From Microbacterium sp. RU1D (GTDB taxonomy: Bacteria > Actinomycetota > Actinomycetes > Actinomycetales > Microbacteriaceae): DNA of 64,000 nucleotides. The translations under genes were made by a program, and so were the position numbers. Below, in pieces: positions 28,684 to 39,381 of this stretch (position 1 is the first letter of the stretch; the number at the start of each line of letters is the position of its first letter). The notes beneath the pieces are model-generated. The model was not told the DNA's origin. It made no database searches and worked only from the letters and a program-made list of their open reading frames with translations. The stretch spans positions 496,001 through 560,000 of the forward strand of contig NZ_FTPQ01000001.1 in assembly GCF_900156435.1 (NCBI RefSeq), read 5' to 3'.

Positions 28684-29040
28684 TCAGTCCTTTCGGGAGG
28701 GCACGACGAATCCGTGCGGAGTGAGTTCGTGGCGGAAGGCCCGGTGAGGACGGACGTCGTCGATGCCACCCTGAGCCCAGGGATGACAGCGTGCGAGACG
28801 GGCCGCGGTGAACGCGATGCCCTTCACGAGTCCGTGCTGTTGCACGGCGCCCACCGAATAGGCGGAGCAGGACGGATAGTACTTGCACACGTCGCCGTAG
28901 ACGTGCGAGATCGTGGCGCGATACGCGTGCAGCAGGATCAGCCCCGCATTACGCGGGAGAAGCGGGACGGATGCCAGGACGGCATCCGCTCGAAGTCGAC
29001 CGGTCCCCGTGGAGGACATCGGGAGTGTCGAAGCGCTCAT
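28684..29040 (-). CDS. yidD: membrane protein insertion efficiency factor YidD
   Basis: 118 residues. The family core VYGDVCKYYPSCSAYSVGAVQQHGLVKG with its conserved cysteines and the RLARCHPWAQGGIDDV motif are complete. Its ATG overlaps the rnpA stop (ATGA). A cytoplasmic-face amphipathic protein that aids YidC. The first 20 or so residues are variable and Ser/Thr-rich. Confidence 0.92.
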   Translation of the reverse strand: MSASTLPMSSTGTGRLRADAVLASVPLLPRNAGLILLHAYRATISHVYGDVCKYYPSCSAYSVGAVQQHGLVKGIAFTAARLARCHPWAQGGIDDVRPHRAFRHELTPHGFVVPSRKD

Positions 29041-29375
29041 GCTGACGCTTTTCGTTCGAGGCACCTCACCACGTCGGCGCGAAGGGTCGCGTAGTCGATC
29101 GTGGCGGCGGAGGGAAGTGCACGGATGACGATCGAGGCGCCCCCGCGGATGGACGGGAGCGCCTCGGCGCACACCGCCTTGAGGCGGCGGCGGATGGTGT
29201 TGCGGGTGACAGCGGAGCCGACCTGCCGGCTCACGATGAAGCCGAAGCGAGGCGAATCAGTCTCGGCCGACGAGCCGACGTACGTGATCGTGTGCGCTCC
29301 GGCACAACGAGAACCCCGTCGGACTGTGGCTTTGTAGTCCGATCCGCGGGTGAGTCGGTTCGGCTTCGCGAGCAC
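29037..29375 (-). CDS. rnpA: ribonuclease P protein component
   Basis: 112 residues from GTG 29375 (VLAKPNRLTRGSDYKATVRRG), the conserved N-terminus; the longer open frame runs back through rpmH in another frame. The RNR-type motif AVTRNTIRRRLKAV is intact. It binds the RNase P RNA for tRNA 5' maturation. It lies 8 nt after rpmH, the usual pairing. Confidence 0.94.
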   Translation of the reverse strand: MLAKPNRLTRGSDYKATVRRGSRCAGAHTITYVGSSAETDSPRFGFIVSRQVGSAVTRNTIRRRLKAVCAEALPSIRGGASIVIRALPSAATIDYATLRADVVRCLERKASA

Positions 29376-29383
29376 CGGGTCTG

Positions 29384-29521
29384 TCAGGCCGAGAGCTCGG
29401 TGCGGCCCTTGGCGCGACGCGCCGAGAGGATGCTGCGGCCGGCACGCGTGCGCATGCGGGCGCGGAAGCCGTGCTTCTTGGCGCGGCGGCGGTTGTTGGG
29501 CTGGAAGGTGCGCTTGCTCAT
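29384..29521 (-). CDS. rpmH: 50S ribosomal protein L34
   Basis: 45 residues, [20 protein letters not shown] onward to GRTELSA, matching L34 over its whole length. ATG at 29521 has GGAG about 8 nt upstream. First gene of the minus-strand series to rsmG and divergent from dnaA. Confidence 0.97.
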   Translation of the reverse strand: MSKRTFQPNNRRRAKKHGFRARMRTRAGRSILSARRAKGRTELSA

Positions 29522-29649
29522 GGGTCACTCCGGAGGTGGTGTCGCCCGATGCTCTTCTGCCGGGGACGGGGTCGGGACTGCCGTATAGGCATAAGTCAAC
29601 CGACTAAGGCTACGTCGCGCGCGGCGTTAACTCAAACCGGGGAGCCGAC

Positions 29650-29770
29650 CGCCCATTATCCCCAGGCGTTGTCCACAAGCATGGCAAAGACACGCGGCCG
29701 GGTCCTACAGTGGATTTTGCTCCGAGAGAGCCGCGAACTAGCGTGGCCCCGGAAGTTATCCACAGGCTCG
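29650..29770 (+). promoter_or_regulatory. DnaA boxes in the dnaA upstream region
   Basis: TTATCCCCA (29656-29664), TTGTCCACA (29669-29677) and TTATCCACA (29756-29764) lie in the 294-nt rpmH-dnaA gap, so dnaA is probably autoregulated by DnaA. No firm -10/-35 pair assigned. Confidence 0.75.
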
Positions 29771-29815
29771 ACGCGACACGTCGACCACCCGTCGCGTCTA
29801 GATCCCGGAGGGGAT

Positions 29816-31243
29816 ATGTCTCTGCACGAAGTACCGGATGTCCCCGTCTGGTCGGCCGTGCTGGACCATCTTCTCACCGATGACCGCGTCACTCCGCAGT
29901 TGCACGGCTTCCTCAACCTCGCCGTGCCCCAGGGGGTCATGGGCGGGACGCTTTATCTCGACGTGCCCAACGATCTGACGGCGGCGCAGTTCAACAAGCG
30001 CATGCGCGCCCCCATCCTCGAAGCCCTTGCACAGGTCCAGGGCGATGACCCCTCCGTCGGCACGTTCCGCGTCGTGGTGAATCCCGATCTCGTGGAGTCA
30101 CCGCGTCCGTCTTCTTCCCCGACGGCGGCGACCCCGGATCGCTCCGCCGTGCCCGCCGCACACGGCGTCGTGACAGAACAGGCACCCGAACCGATCGTCC
30201 CCGCCTCGCGCAACGACACCCGGCTCAATCCGAAGTACACCTTCGACAACTTCGTCATCGGGCAGTCCAACCGGTTCGCCCATGCCGCCGCCGTGGCAGT
30301 CGCCGAAGCGCCGGCGAAGGCGTACAACCCGCTCTTCATCTACGGCGACTCCGGTCTTGGCAAGACGCACCTCCTCCACGCCATCGGGGACTACGCCGCG
30401 AGCATGTACGCCGGCATCCGTGTCCGCTACGTCTCGAGTGAGGAGTTCACGAACGACTTCATCAACTCGATCGCGAACAACCGCGGCTCGGCGTTCCAGG
30501 CGCGCTATCGCGACGTCGACATCCTCCTGATCGACGACATCCAGTTCCTGCAGGGCCGCGCCGAGACGCAGGAAGCGTTCTTCCACACCTTCAACACGCT
30601 GCACGACCACGACAAACAGGTCGTCATCACCAGCGACCTCCCGCCGAAACAGCTGACCGGCTTCGAAGACCGGATGCGCAGCCGCTTCGAATGGGGCCTG
30701 ATCACCGACGTCCAGGCGCCCGACCTCGAAACGCGCATCGCCATCCTCCGCAAGAAAGCGCAGAGCGAGAGGCTGCTCATCCCCGACGATGTGCTCGAGT
30801 ACATCGCCACCGTCGTCTCGTCCAATATTCGCGAGCTCGAGGGCGCCCTCATCCGCGTCTCCGCCTTCGCGAGTCTGAACAGATCGACGCTCGACATGTC
30901 GCTGGCCCAGACGGTCCTCCGCGACATCATCGACCAGGATGACGCGAACGTCATCTCGCCGACGGACATCATCACGGCGACAGCGCAGTACTTCAAGCTC
31001 TCGGTCGACGATCTGTACGGCTCGAGCCGCTCGCAAGCCGTGGCGACAGCGCGACAGATCGCGATGTATCTGTGCCGTGAGCGGACGAGTCTGTCTCTGC
31101 CGAAGATCGGCCAGCTCTTCGGCAACCGCGATCACACGACCGTCATGTACGCATACAAGAAGATCAGCGACCTCATGAAGGAGCGTCGCTCGATCTTCAA
31201 CCAGGTCTCCGAGATCACCAGCCAGCTCGGCCGCATGCGCTGA
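29816..31243 (+). CDS. dnaA: chromosomal replication initiator DnaA
   Basis: 475 residues from ATG 29816, with a GGAGGGG site; the open frame upstream is not coding. Domain I (about 1-90), a short linker (about 91-140), the AAA+ core with Walker A GDSGLGKTHLLHA and Walker B LLIDDIQFLQ, and domain IV with the DNA-recognition helix LFGNRDHTTVMYAYKKI. It unwinds oriC. A hairpin terminator follows and DnaA boxes lie on both sides. Confidence 0.98.
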   Translation: MSLHEVPDVPVWSAVLDHLLTDDRVTPQLHGFLNLAVPQGVMGGTLYLDVPNDLTAAQFNKRMRAPILEALAQVQGDDPSVGTFRVVVNPDLVESPRPSSSPTAATPDRSAVPAAHGVVTEQAPEPIVPASRNDTRLNPKYTFDNFVIGQSNRFAHAAAVAVAEAPAKAYNPLFIYGDSGLGKTHLLHAIGDYAASMYAGIRVRYVSSEEFTNDFINSIANNRGSAFQARYRDVDILLIDDIQFLQGRAETQEAFFHTFNTLHDHDKQVVITSDLPPKQLTGFEDRMRSRFEWGLITDVQAPDLETRIAILRKKAQSERLLIPDDVLEYIATVVSSNIRELEGALIRVSAFASLNRSTLDMSLAQTVLRDIIDQDDANVISPTDIITATAQYFKLSVDDLYGSSRSQAVATARQIAMYLCRERTSLSLPKIGQLFGNRDHTTVMYAYKKISDLMKERRSIFNQVSEITSQLGRMR

Positions 31244-31255
31244 GCGCTCTCCTCG

Positions 31256-31302
31256 CATGAGGGGTCCGTCCGAGGTTTCGGGTGGACCCCTCATGTCTTT
31301 TC
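31256..31302 (+). terminator. dnaA terminator
   Basis: CATGAGGGGTCC (31256-31267) pairs with GGACCCCTCATG (31284-31295), 12 bp, followed by TCTTTTCC. Confidence 0.8.
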
Positions 31303-31309
31303 CGCCCTC

Positions 31310-31620
31310 AGCAGCCGGCGAAACGCCGGGGAACGCGATGTTTCAGACAGTTCTGCACAGTGTGGAAAACCTGTGGATAACTCGGATTCTCTGCGGATGA
31401 GCTGTGCACGAACGCGTTAACGCTGTGGATGACGGAGGAGGGTCGACGTCCGGCGGCGCTGTTAAGTGCCCAGGGTCTCCGCAACGCGTCCACAGTTAAC
31501 AAGCGAGCTGATCCCTTGCGTTAACAAGCGTGTCGCGAGTTATCCACACTCTCCACAGCGGTTAACAAGATGAAGATCCTTTCCCGTTGTTAAGAGAGAT
31601 TCGATGACCTTGCCGTGCAG
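31310..31620. other. replication origin oriC
   Basis: The dnaA-dnaN gap. DnaA boxes: TGTGGAAAA (31361-31369), TGTGGATAA (31372-31380, perfect on the minus strand), TGTGGATGA (31424-31432) and TTATCCACA (31540-31548, perfect on the plus strand). Three direct copies of GTTAACAAG lie at 31495, 31520 and 31561, with further GTTAA-type motifs nearby (31415, 31592), giving an AT-richer stretch that is a candidate unwinding element. Confidence 0.9.
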
Positions 31621-31654
31621 ACCACGCTCGATCGGCGCAGCCGGAGCAGGGCAC

Positions 31655-31660
31655 TAGCAT
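31655..31660 (+). promoter_or_regulatory. -10 box of dnaN
   Basis: TAGCAT 33 nt before the dnaN GTG; dnaN has its own ribosome site (AAGGGAG). Confidence 0.4.
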
Positions 31661-31693
31661 GGGTAAGCCATACCCGCCGTCAAGGGAGCGCCC

Positions 31694-32845
31694 GTGAAGT
31701 TCCACGTCAATCGCGATGTGTTCAGCGAAGCCGTCTCGTTCGTGGTCAAGCTCCTGCCGCAGCGCAATCCGCAGCCGATCCTGGCCGGTGTGCTCATCGA
31801 GGCCGGCGACCAGGGACTCACGCTCGCGGCCTTCGACTACGAGGCATCCGCCCGCACCACGATCGAGGCGACCGTCGACGAGCCGGGCACGATCCTCGTT
31901 CACGGCCGACTGCTCAGCGACATCGCGAGCCGCCTGCCGAACGCACCCATTCAGATCGCTGTCGACGACGACGGCGGCATCCTTCTCACCTGCGGCTCCG
32001 CGCGCTTCACACTGGCATCCATGCCGGTGCAGGAATACCCGGCCATTCCGGAGGTTACGGGTGAGTCGGGTCTCGTCCCCGCCGACGAGTTCGCCACGGC
32101 GATCGCTCAGGTCGCCTTCGCCGCCTCCCGCGACGACGTCACGCCGGTCCTGACCGGCGTGCAGCTCGAGGTCACCGGCACCCAGCTCAGCCTGGTGGCC
32201 ACCGACCGCTATCGCGTCGCTCTTCGCGAAATCCCGTGGGACGGTGGAGCCGCGGCATCCGATGAGCCGACGTCGGCTCTCGTGCCGGCTCGCACCCTGC
32301 AGGAAGTCGGGAAGACCTTCGCGCACGGCGGCGACATCTCGATCGCCTTCTCCGGCTCGGGTGACCGCGAGATCATCGCCTTCTCCTCCGGCAACAAGAC
32401 GGTGACGTCGCTGCTCATCAAGGGCAACTTCCCGCCCGTACGCCGTCTCTTCCCCGCGCAGACCGAGCACCACAGTGTCGTGAACACGGCGGAGCTCGCC
32501 GAGGCCGTTCGTCGTGTCGCCCTGGTGCTCGACCGCTCCGCGCCCCTGCGCTTCACCTTCGGCCCGGAAGGCGTCTCGATGGACGCGTCGGGAACCGAGC
32601 AGGCGCGCGCGACCGAGTCGGTTGACGCGACCCTCGTCGGCGACGAAGTGACCCTCGGCCTCAACCCCCAGTACTTGCTCGAGTCACTGGGTGCCGTGCG
32701 CAGCGAATTCGCGCGCATCACCTTCACGTCGAGCGACAACGCGAACAAGCTCAGCCCCGTGCTCGTCACCCCGCAGACCTCGGTCGACAAGGGCGGCGAA
32801 GGGTCGTTCAAGTATCTCTTGCAGCCGAATCTGCTGCTGCGCTGA
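31694..32845 (+). CDS. dnaN: DNA polymerase III beta sliding clamp
   Basis: 383 residues from GTG with an AAGGGAG site. It shows three repeated clamp domains (about 1-125, 126-250, 251-383), ending in the conserved PLL-like tail YLLQPNLLLR. It encircles DNA and tethers polymerase. It follows oriC and precedes recF. Confidence 0.97.
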   Translation: MKFHVNRDVFSEAVSFVVKLLPQRNPQPILAGVLIEAGDQGLTLAAFDYEASARTTIEATVDEPGTILVHGRLLSDIASRLPNAPIQIAVDDDGGILLTCGSARFTLASMPVQEYPAIPEVTGESGLVPADEFATAIAQVAFAASRDDVTPVLTGVQLEVTGTQLSLVATDRYRVALREIPWDGGAAASDEPTSALVPARTLQEVGKTFAHGGDISIAFSGSGDREIIAFSSGNKTVTSLLIKGNFPPVRRLFPAQTEHHSVVNTAELAEAVRRVALVLDRSAPLRFTFGPEGVSMDASGTEQARATESVDATLVGDEVTLGLNPQYLLESLGAVRSEFARITFTSSDNANKLSPVLVTPQTSVDKGGEGSFKYLLQPNLLLR

Positions 32846-32892
32846 CGGTCCGTGGTCGCTCCCGTCGCGATCGCCGTGTCGGAGGCGACGGG

Positions 32893-32904
32893 TAGTCTGA
32901 CCCG
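32893..32904 (+). promoter_or_regulatory. -10 box of recF, leaderless spacing
   Basis: TAGTCT (32893-32898), then 6 nt, then GTG 32905. Confidence 0.5.
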
Positions 32905-34059
32905 GTGATCGTGGAGCAGCTCGGACTGAAGGACTTCCGCAATTACGCGGGTGTCGACGTCTCGCTCTCCGCGGGCGCGAATGTGTTCATCGGTCGCAAC
33001 GGGCAGGGGAAGACGAACCTCGTCGAAGCCGTCGCCTATCTCGCCACGCTGGGTTCGCACCGTGTCTCGAACGACGCCCCCCTGGTCCGCGACGGGACGG
33101 ATGCCGCGATCGTGCGCGCTCGGCTCGCCCACGGTGAGCGCAGCGTGCTGCTTGAACTGCAGCTCAACCGACAGGGGGCCAACAAGGCCCGCGTGAACGG
33201 CGTCAACGTCCGGACCTCGGAGCTCCCGCGCTACGCCCAGGTCGTGTTGTTCGCCCCCGAAGACCTGCAGATCGTCCGGGGCGACCCTTCGGCCCGACGT
33301 CGCTTCGCCGACCAGCTCATCGTGCAGCGCACCCCGCGGATGGCCGCCGTGCTCGCCGACTACGACCGCGTCCTGCGTCAGCGCAGCGCGCTGCTGAAGT
33401 CTGCTCGGGCGCGGGGTGTGCGCGGCGACTCCCTCAGCACGCTGGACGTCTGGGACGACAAGCTCGTCTCGCTCGGCACCGAGGTGATCGAAGCCCGGCT
33501 CGCGTTGGCATCCGATCTCTCCGAACCGATGGCGCGCTCCTACGCCGCGATCGCGGGCGCGGAGCACGGACCCCGTCTGTCGTGGGCCCTCTCCGTCGGC
33601 GGCGCTGACCCCGAGGAGGGCGAATCCACGGACGCCGGCGGCTCTTCGGCTCCGCTCGCCGATCAATTCCGCACGGCGCTCGCCGCCCGACGCAGCGCGG
33701 AGCTCGAGCGCGGTCTCACGCTCGTGGGGCCCCACCGCGACGACCTGGTGCTGGAAGTGCGTGGCCTGCCGGTCAAGGGCTACGCGTCGCACGGCGAATC
33801 CTGGTCGGTCGCGCTCGCGCTGCGGCTCGCGTCGGCGGAACTGCTGCGCGCCGAATCCCGTCTCGGCGATCCGGTCCTCATCCTCGACGACGTCTTCGCG
33901 GAGCTCGACTCCGGCCGCCGCACGCGCCTGGCGGAACTGGCCGGCGGCTACGAGCAGGTCATCGTCACCTCCGCGGTCGAGGAAGACGTCCCCGATGCGC
34001 TTCGCGCCCATGTCGTCCGGGTCGAGGCGGGACGCATCCGGGAGACGCTCGATGACTGA
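32905..34059 (+). CDS. recF: recombination mediator RecF
   Basis: 384 residues. Walker A GRNGQGKTNLVEA (about 31-43), an SMC-like ABC ATPase signature region, and Walker B LILDDVFAELD near residue 330. It loads RecA at gaps. Its start is 6 nt after a -10 box, so it can be transcribed separately from dnaN. The last 8 nt overlap the dciA start. Confidence 0.95.
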   Translation: MIVEQLGLKDFRNYAGVDVSLSAGANVFIGRNGQGKTNLVEAVAYLATLGSHRVSNDAPLVRDGTDAAIVRARLAHGERSVLLELQLNRQGANKARVNGVNVRTSELPRYAQVVLFAPEDLQIVRGDPSARRRFADQLIVQRTPRMAAVLADYDRVLRQRSALLKSARARGVRGDSLSTLDVWDDKLVSLGTEVIEARLALASDLSEPMARSYAAIAGAEHGPRLSWALSVGGADPEEGESTDAGGSSAPLADQFRTALAARRSAELERGLTLVGPHRDDLVLEVRGLPVKGYASHGESWSVALALRLASAELLRAESRLGDPVLILDDVFAELDSGRRTRLAELAGGYEQVIVTSAVEEDVPDALRAHVVRVEAGRIRETLDD

Positions 34060-34540
34060 CGAGTCGGAACTGCCCGAGACCATGGCGACCTATCTGCGGC
34101 TGCGCGGGCTCGAACCCTCGCCCTACCGCAAGAAGAAGCGGCGACGCCGCGTCGATGACGGAGAGAACGCGCCGTTCGCGCCCGGCCGTGATCCACGCGG
34201 GCTCGGCGACGTCCTGTCGTCGCTCACGCGCTCCGCGGGGTGGGAGCCGCAGCTCTCGCGCGAGGACCTTGTGCGCACCTGGGACGACGTGGCGGGCGCG
34301 GACACCGCCGCCCACACCCGTCCCGTGGCGCTGGATGCCGGCATCCTGACCATCCAGGCCGACTCGACGGCGTGGGCGAAGCAGTTGCAGCTGATGCGTG
34401 CGCACATCCTGTCGGAGATCATTCGGCGCTTCCCCGAGGCGGGGGTCGAAGCAATCCGCTTCGTCGGACCCGACGTCCCCTCCTGGAAATGGGGGCCCAG
34501 AGCCGTTCCAGGCCGCGGTCCGCGCGATACCTACGGTTAG
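34052..34540 (+). CDS. dciA: DUF721/DciA-family helicase-loading protein
   Basis: 162 residues. A basic N-terminal stretch (RKKKRRRR) precedes the DUF721 domain (about 50-150: [48 protein letters not shown]). DciA proteins help load the replicative helicase in bacteria lacking DnaC/DnaI. Overlapping recF and preceding gyrB is the standard actinobacterial location. Confidence 0.88.
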   Translation: MTDESELPETMATYLRLRGLEPSPYRKKKRRRRVDDGENAPFAPGRDPRGLGDVLSSLTRSAGWEPQLSREDLVRTWDDVAGADTAAHTRPVALDAGILTIQADSTAWAKQLQLMRAHILSEIIRRFPEAGVEAIRFVGPDVPSWKWGPRAVPGRGPRDTYG

Positions 34541-34616
34541 GCCATGGTCGGTCCCGGTTCGACACGATTTATCGCCGCGTAGGGCCTCACACGCCATTCC
34601 AGCGAGCCCCGCGCGG

Positions 34617-34622
34617 TAGGAT
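34617..34622 (+). promoter_or_regulatory. -10 box of gyrB
   Basis: TAGGAT about 38 nt before the gyrB ATG. No clear -35. Confidence 0.4.
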
Positions 34623-34659
34623 GGAGATTCCGACGAATCGATCTGGAGCGCGTTCACTC

Positions 34660-36696
34660 ATGACGTCCGAAAACCCCGACACCGTTTCCGAGGAACCCCA
34701 AGCGACGCCGGCCGCGAAGGTTCCCAACGAGTACGGGGCAGACGCCATCCAGGTGCTCGAAGGCCTCGAGGCCGTCCGCAAGCGCCCCGGTATGTACATC
34801 GGCTCCACGGGCGAGCGCGGCCTTCACCACCTGGTGCAAGAGATCGTCGACAACTCCGTCGACGAGGCCCTCGCTGGCTACTGCGACACCATCGACGTCA
34901 CGATCCTCAGCGACGGCGCCGTCCGCGTGGTCGACAACGGCCGCGGCATCCCCGTCGACATGCATCGCACCGAGGGTAAGTCGACGGTCGAGGTCGTGCT
35001 CACCGTGCTGCACGCCGGTGGCAAGTTCGGCGGCGGCGGCTACGCGGTCTCGGGCGGTCTGCACGGCGTGGGTTCCTCGGTGGTGAACGCCCTCTCGACC
35101 CGCCTCGAGGTCGAGGTGCAGCGTCAGGGACACGTGTGGCGTCAGTCGTTCCGCAATGGCGGCGTGCCGCTGGCCCCCCTCGAGCAGGGCGAGGAGAGCG
35201 AGGCGACCGGCACCTCGATCACGTTCTGGCCGGATGCCACGATCTTCGACACGATCGACTTCGACTACGACACCCTGCGTACGCGGTTCCAGCAGATGGC
35301 GTTCCTGAACAAGGGGCTGCGCATCAGCCTGCGCGACGAGCGTCCGCAGTCGGTCATCACCGAGGGCGAGCCCGGCGAGGAGACCACCGCAGCGCGCCAC
35401 GACTCGTTCCTCTACGAGCGCGGTCTCGTCGACTACGTCGAGCACCTCAACCGGGTCCGCAAGGCCGACGTGGTGAACGATGAGATCATCGAGGTCGAGT
35501 CAGAGGACACCGAGCGCAAGATCGCCCTCGAGCTGGCGATGCAGTGGACGACCGCCTACACCGAGAACGTCTTCACCTACGCGAACACGATCAACACCCA
35601 CGAGGGCGGCACCCACGAGGAGGGCTTCCGCGCGGCGCTGACCACCCTCGTCAACCGGTACGCCCGGGCGAACAACCTCCTCAAGGAGAAGGACGACAAC
35701 CTCACCGGCGACGACATCCGCGAGGGTTTGACCGCCGTCATCTCGGTCAAGCTGTCAGAGCCCCAGTTCGAGGGGCAGACGAAGACCAAGCTCGGCAACA
35801 CCGAGGCGCGCGCGTTCGTGCAGAAGGTCGTCGGCGACAAGCTCGGTGACTGGTTCGACCGTAACCCCGGCCAGGCGAAGAACATCATCCGCAAGGCGAT
35901 CGATGCGGCCACCGCGCGTCTGGCAGCGCGCAAGGCGCGGGAGACCGCCCGCCGCAAGAGCGTGTTCGAGTCGGCGGCGATGCCCGACAAGCTCAAGGAC
36001 TGCACCTCGAAAGACCCGTCGATCAGCGAGATCTTCCTGGTCGAGGGTGACTCCGCCGGCGGCTCGGCCGTGCAGGGCCGGGACCCGCACACGCAGGCGA
36101 TCCTCGCGCTGCGCGGGAAGATCCTGAACGTCGAGCGCGCGCGTCTCGACCGGGCACTGGGCAACAAGGAAGTCCAGGCGATGATCCAGGCCTTCGGCAC
36201 GGGCATCGGCGAAGACTTTGACATGGCCAAGGCCCGCTACCACAAGATCGTGCTCATGGCCGATGCCGACGTCGACGGCCAGCACATCACGACGCTGCTG
36301 CTGACGCTGCTGTTCCGCTACATGCGCGGTCTGATCGAGGCCGGGTACGTCTACCTCGCGCAGCCGCCGCTGTACCGCCTCAAGTGGTCGAACCACCCGC
36401 ACGAGTACGCCTACAGCGACCGGGAGCGCGACGCCCTGCTCGTCGACGGCCAGGCCTCGGGGCGTCGCATCCCCAAGGACAACGGCATCCAGCGCTACAA
36501 GGGTCTCGGCGAGATGAACGACCACGAGCTCTGGGAGACCACGATGGACCCCCAGACCCGCACGCTCAAGCAGGTCACGATCGACGACGCCGCCGCGGCC
36601 GACGAGATCTTCTCGGTCCTGATGGGCGAGGACGTCGAGTCCCGCCGCAGCTTCATCCAGCGCAACGCGAAAGACGTCCGCTTCCTCGACATCTGA
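34660..36696 (+). CDS. gyrB: DNA gyrase subunit B
   Basis: 678 residues from ATG 34660. The GHKL ATPase has [13 protein letters not shown] (N-motif), DNGRGIPVD and [14 protein letters not shown]; the transducer domain follows, then the Toprim EGDSAGGSA and DADVDGQHI motifs (about 465-540). It supplies ATP hydrolysis for negative supercoiling. gyrA follows after 57 nt. Confidence 0.97.
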   Translation: MTSENPDTVSEEPQATPAAKVPNEYGADAIQVLEGLEAVRKRPGMYIGSTGERGLHHLVQEIVDNSVDEALAGYCDTIDVTILSDGAVRVVDNGRGIPVDMHRTEGKSTVEVVLTVLHAGGKFGGGGYAVSGGLHGVGSSVVNALSTRLEVEVQRQGHVWRQSFRNGGVPLAPLEQGEESEATGTSITFWPDATIFDTIDFDYDTLRTRFQQMAFLNKGLRISLRDERPQSVITEGEPGEETTAARHDSFLYERGLVDYVEHLNRVRKADVVNDEIIEVESEDTERKIALELAMQWTTAYTENVFTYANTINTHEGGTHEEGFRAALTTLVNRYARANNLLKEKDDNLTGDDIREGLTAVISVKLSEPQFEGQTKTKLGNTEARAFVQKVVGDKLGDWFDRNPGQAKNIIRKAIDAATARLAARKARETARRKSVFESAAMPDKLKDCTSKDPSISEIFLVEGDSAGGSAVQGRDPHTQAILALRGKILNVERARLDRALGNKEVQAMIQAFGTGIGEDFDMAKARYHKIVLMADADVDGQHITTLLLTLLFRYMRGLIEAGYVYLAQPPLYRLKWSNHPHEYAYSDRERDALLVDGQASGRRIPKDNGIQRYKGLGEMNDHELWETTMDPQTRTLKQVTIDDAAAADEIFSVLMGEDVESRRSFIQRNAKDVRFLDI

Positions 36697-36753
36697 TCTC
36701 GCCGGCGCGACACACGGCACGAGACGACGAACGCACTACGGAACTGAGAAGAC

Positions 36754-39381
36754 ATGGCTGACGACACCACCCCCGAACCCGACGACGTCCGGGGCGAGCC
36801 GGTGCACGACCACGGCAAGATCGACCAGGTCGACCTGCAGCTCGAGATGCAGCGGAGCTACCTCGACTACGCGATGAGCGTCATCGTCGGTCGCGCGCTC
36901 CCCGACGTCCGCGACGGCCTCAAGCCCGTGCACCGCCGCGTGATCTACGGCATGTACGACGGCGGATTCCGCCCCGACAAGTCGTTCTCGAAGTGCGCGC
37001 GCGTCGTCGGCGAGGTGATGGGTCACTACCACCCGCACGGTGACGCCCCCATCTACGACGCCCTCGTGCGTCTCGTGCAGCCGTGGTCGCTGCGCTACCC
37101 CCTGGCACTCGGCCAGGGCAACTTCGGCTCACCCGGCAACCAGGGCGCGGCCGCGCCCCGGTACACCGAGACCAAGATGGCCCCTCTCGCGCTCGAGATG
37201 GTGCGCGACATCGAGGAAGAGACCGTCGACTTCCAGGACAACTACGACGGACAGACCCAGGAGCCGACGGTCCTGCCGGCGCGTTTCCCCAACCTGCTGG
37301 TCAACGGTTCGGTCGGCATCGCGGTCGGTATGGCCACGAACATCCCGCCGCATAACCTCCGAGAGGTTTCCGCCGGGGCCCTGTGGGCCCTCGAGAACCC
37401 GGATGCCACCCGCGAGGAGCTGCTCGAAGCTCTCATGCAGCGCATCCCCGGCCCCGATTTCCCCACGCGGGCGCAGATCCTCGGCACCCGCGGCATCAAG
37501 GACGCGTACCGCACCGGCCGCGGCTCGATCACAATGCGCGCCGTCGTGAACATCGAGGAGATCCAGGGCCGGACGTGCCTGGTCATCACCGAACTGCCGT
37601 ACCAGGTCAACCCCGACAACGTCGCGGTGAAGATCGGCGACCTCGCCCGCGAGGGCAAGATCACCGGCATCGCCGACATCCGGGACGAGACCTCCGGCCG
37701 CACGGGCCAGCGCCTGGTCATCGTGCTCAAGCGCGACGCGGTCGCGAAGGTCGTGCTGAACAATCTGTACAAGCACACGCAGCTCCAGGAGAACTTCGGC
37801 GCCAACATGCTGGCGATCGTCGACGGCGTGCCGCGCACGCTCTCGCTCGACGGTTTCATCAGCCTCTGGATCGATCACCAGATCGAGGTCATCGTCCGAC
37901 GGACGCGCTACCGCCTACGCAAGGCGGAGGAGCGCATGCACATCCTGCGCGGCTACCTGAAGGCGCTCGACGCGCTCGACGACGTCATCGCGCTGATCCG
38001 CCGGTCGCCCACGGCTCAGGATGCCAACGAGGGCCTGCAGAAGCTCCTCGACATCGACGAGGTCCAGGCCCAGGCCATCCTCGACATGCAGCTGCGCCGA
38101 CTCGCCGCCCTCGAGCGCCAGAAGATCGTCGACGAGGCGACCGAGCTCGAAGCGCGCATCGCCGACTACAACGACATCCTCGCCACTCCCGGTCGTCAGC
38201 GGACGATCATCCGCGACGAACTGACGGCCATCGTCGACCGCTTCGGAGACGACCGTCGCACCGAGATCATGCACGGGTTCGACGGCGACGTGTCGCTCGA
38301 AGACCTCATCGCCGAAGAGGAGATGGTGGTCACCGTCACCCGCGACGGCTACATCAAGCGCACCCGCAGCGACAACTACCGGTCGCAGCACCGCGGCGGC
38401 AAGGGCGTGAAGGGCGCGCAGCTGCGCGCCGACGACGTGGTGGAGCACTTCTTCGTCACGACGACCCACCACTGGCTGCTGTTCTTCACCAACAAGGGTC
38501 GGGTCTACCGTTCGAAGGCCTACGAGGTTCCCGAAGCCGGTCGGGATGCCAAGGGTCAGCACGTCGCCAACCTGCTGGCGCTGCAGCCCGACGAGGAGAT
38601 CGCGCAGATCCTCGACATCCGCGACTACCAGGTGGCGACCTACCTGGTGCTCGCGACCCGGGGCGGGCTCGTGAAGAAGACGCGTCTCGACGAGTACGAC
38701 ACCAACCGTCAGGGTGGCGTCATCGCCATCAAGCTGCGCGGGCAGACCGCCGACGAGGGCGACGACGAGCAGGCCGGCGCCGACGAGCTCGTCAGCGCGC
38801 TCCTGGTCGACGAGGGGGACGACATCCTCCTCATCAGTCGCCTGGGCATGTCGCTGCGCTTCTCCGCCACCGACAGCGCGCTGCGCCCGATGGGTCGCTC
38901 GACGTCGGGCGTGAAGGGCATGGACTTCCGCGAGGGCGACAGTCTGCTCTCGGCATCCGTCGCCAAGGACGACGAGTTCGTGTTCGTGGTGACCGAGGGC
39001 GGCTATGCCAAACGCACCGCGGTGACCGAGTACCGCATGCAGAACCGCGGCGGATTGGGCATCAAGGTGGCCCGTCTGACCGATGATCGCGGCGTGCTCG
39101 CGGGCGGCATGATGGTGTCCGAGAGCGACGAGGTCCTTGTGGTTCTTGCCAGCGGCAAGGTGGTACGCTCCTCCGTGGCCGAGGTGCCCGCCAAGGGCCG
39201 CGACACGATGGGTGTCGTTTTCGCCCGCGCAGGAGGCGACGACAGGATCATCGCGATCGCCCGCAACGCCGAGCGCAACCTGGCCGAGACGACGGAGACG
39301 ACCACGGAGCCCCCCGCAGACGATGCGGACGGGGCCACCGCCTCCACTCCCGAGACCCCCGAGGAAAGTACTGACGCATGA
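36754..39381 (+). CDS. gyrA: DNA gyrase subunit A
   Basis: 875 residues. Catalytic Tyr137 in APRYTETK, the breakage-reunion domain to about 520, then a C-terminal beta-pinwheel with a GyrA box ([10 protein letters not shown]) and an acidic, Thr/Glu-rich tail. The quinolone region reads [10 protein letters not shown], with Ala where E. coli has Ser83 (as in mycobacteria). The stop overlaps the DUF3566 gene start (ATGA). Confidence 0.97.
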   Translation: MADDTTPEPDDVRGEPVHDHGKIDQVDLQLEMQRSYLDYAMSVIVGRALPDVRDGLKPVHRRVIYGMYDGGFRPDKSFSKCARVVGEVMGHYHPHGDAPIYDALVRLVQPWSLRYPLALGQGNFGSPGNQGAAAPRYTETKMAPLALEMVRDIEEETVDFQDNYDGQTQEPTVLPARFPNLLVNGSVGIAVGMATNIPPHNLREVSAGALWALENPDATREELLEALMQRIPGPDFPTRAQILGTRGIKDAYRTGRGSITMRAVVNIEEIQGRTCLVITELPYQVNPDNVAVKIGDLAREGKITGIADIRDETSGRTGQRLVIVLKRDAVAKVVLNNLYKHTQLQENFGANMLAIVDGVPRTLSLDGFISLWIDHQIEVIVRRTRYRLRKAEERMHILRGYLKALDALDDVIALIRRSPTAQDANEGLQKLLDIDEVQAQAILDMQLRRLAALERQKIVDEATELEARIADYNDILATPGRQRTIIRDELTAIVDRFGDDRRTEIMHGFDGDVSLEDLIAEEEMVVTVTRDGYIKRTRSDNYRSQHRGGKGVKGAQLRADDVVEHFFVTTTHHWLLFFTNKGRVYRSKAYEVPEAGRDAKGQHVANLLALQPDEEIAQILDIRDYQVATYLVLATRGGLVKKTRLDEYDTNRQGGVIAIKLRGQTADEGDDEQAGADELVSALLVDEGDDILLISRLGMSLRFSATDSALRPMGRSTSGVKGMDFREGDSLLSASVAKDDEFVFVVTEGGYAKRTAVTEYRMQNRGGLGIKVARLTDDRGVLAGGMMVSESDEVLVVLASGKVVRSSVAEVPAKGRDTMGVVFARAGGDDRIIAIARNAERNLAETTETTTEPPADDADGATASTPETPEESTDA

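Noticed and set aside
32209..34083. 624-codon open frame antisense to dnaN/recF
   Set aside because: Covers two well-conserved sense genes; low-complexity Arg/Glu composition.
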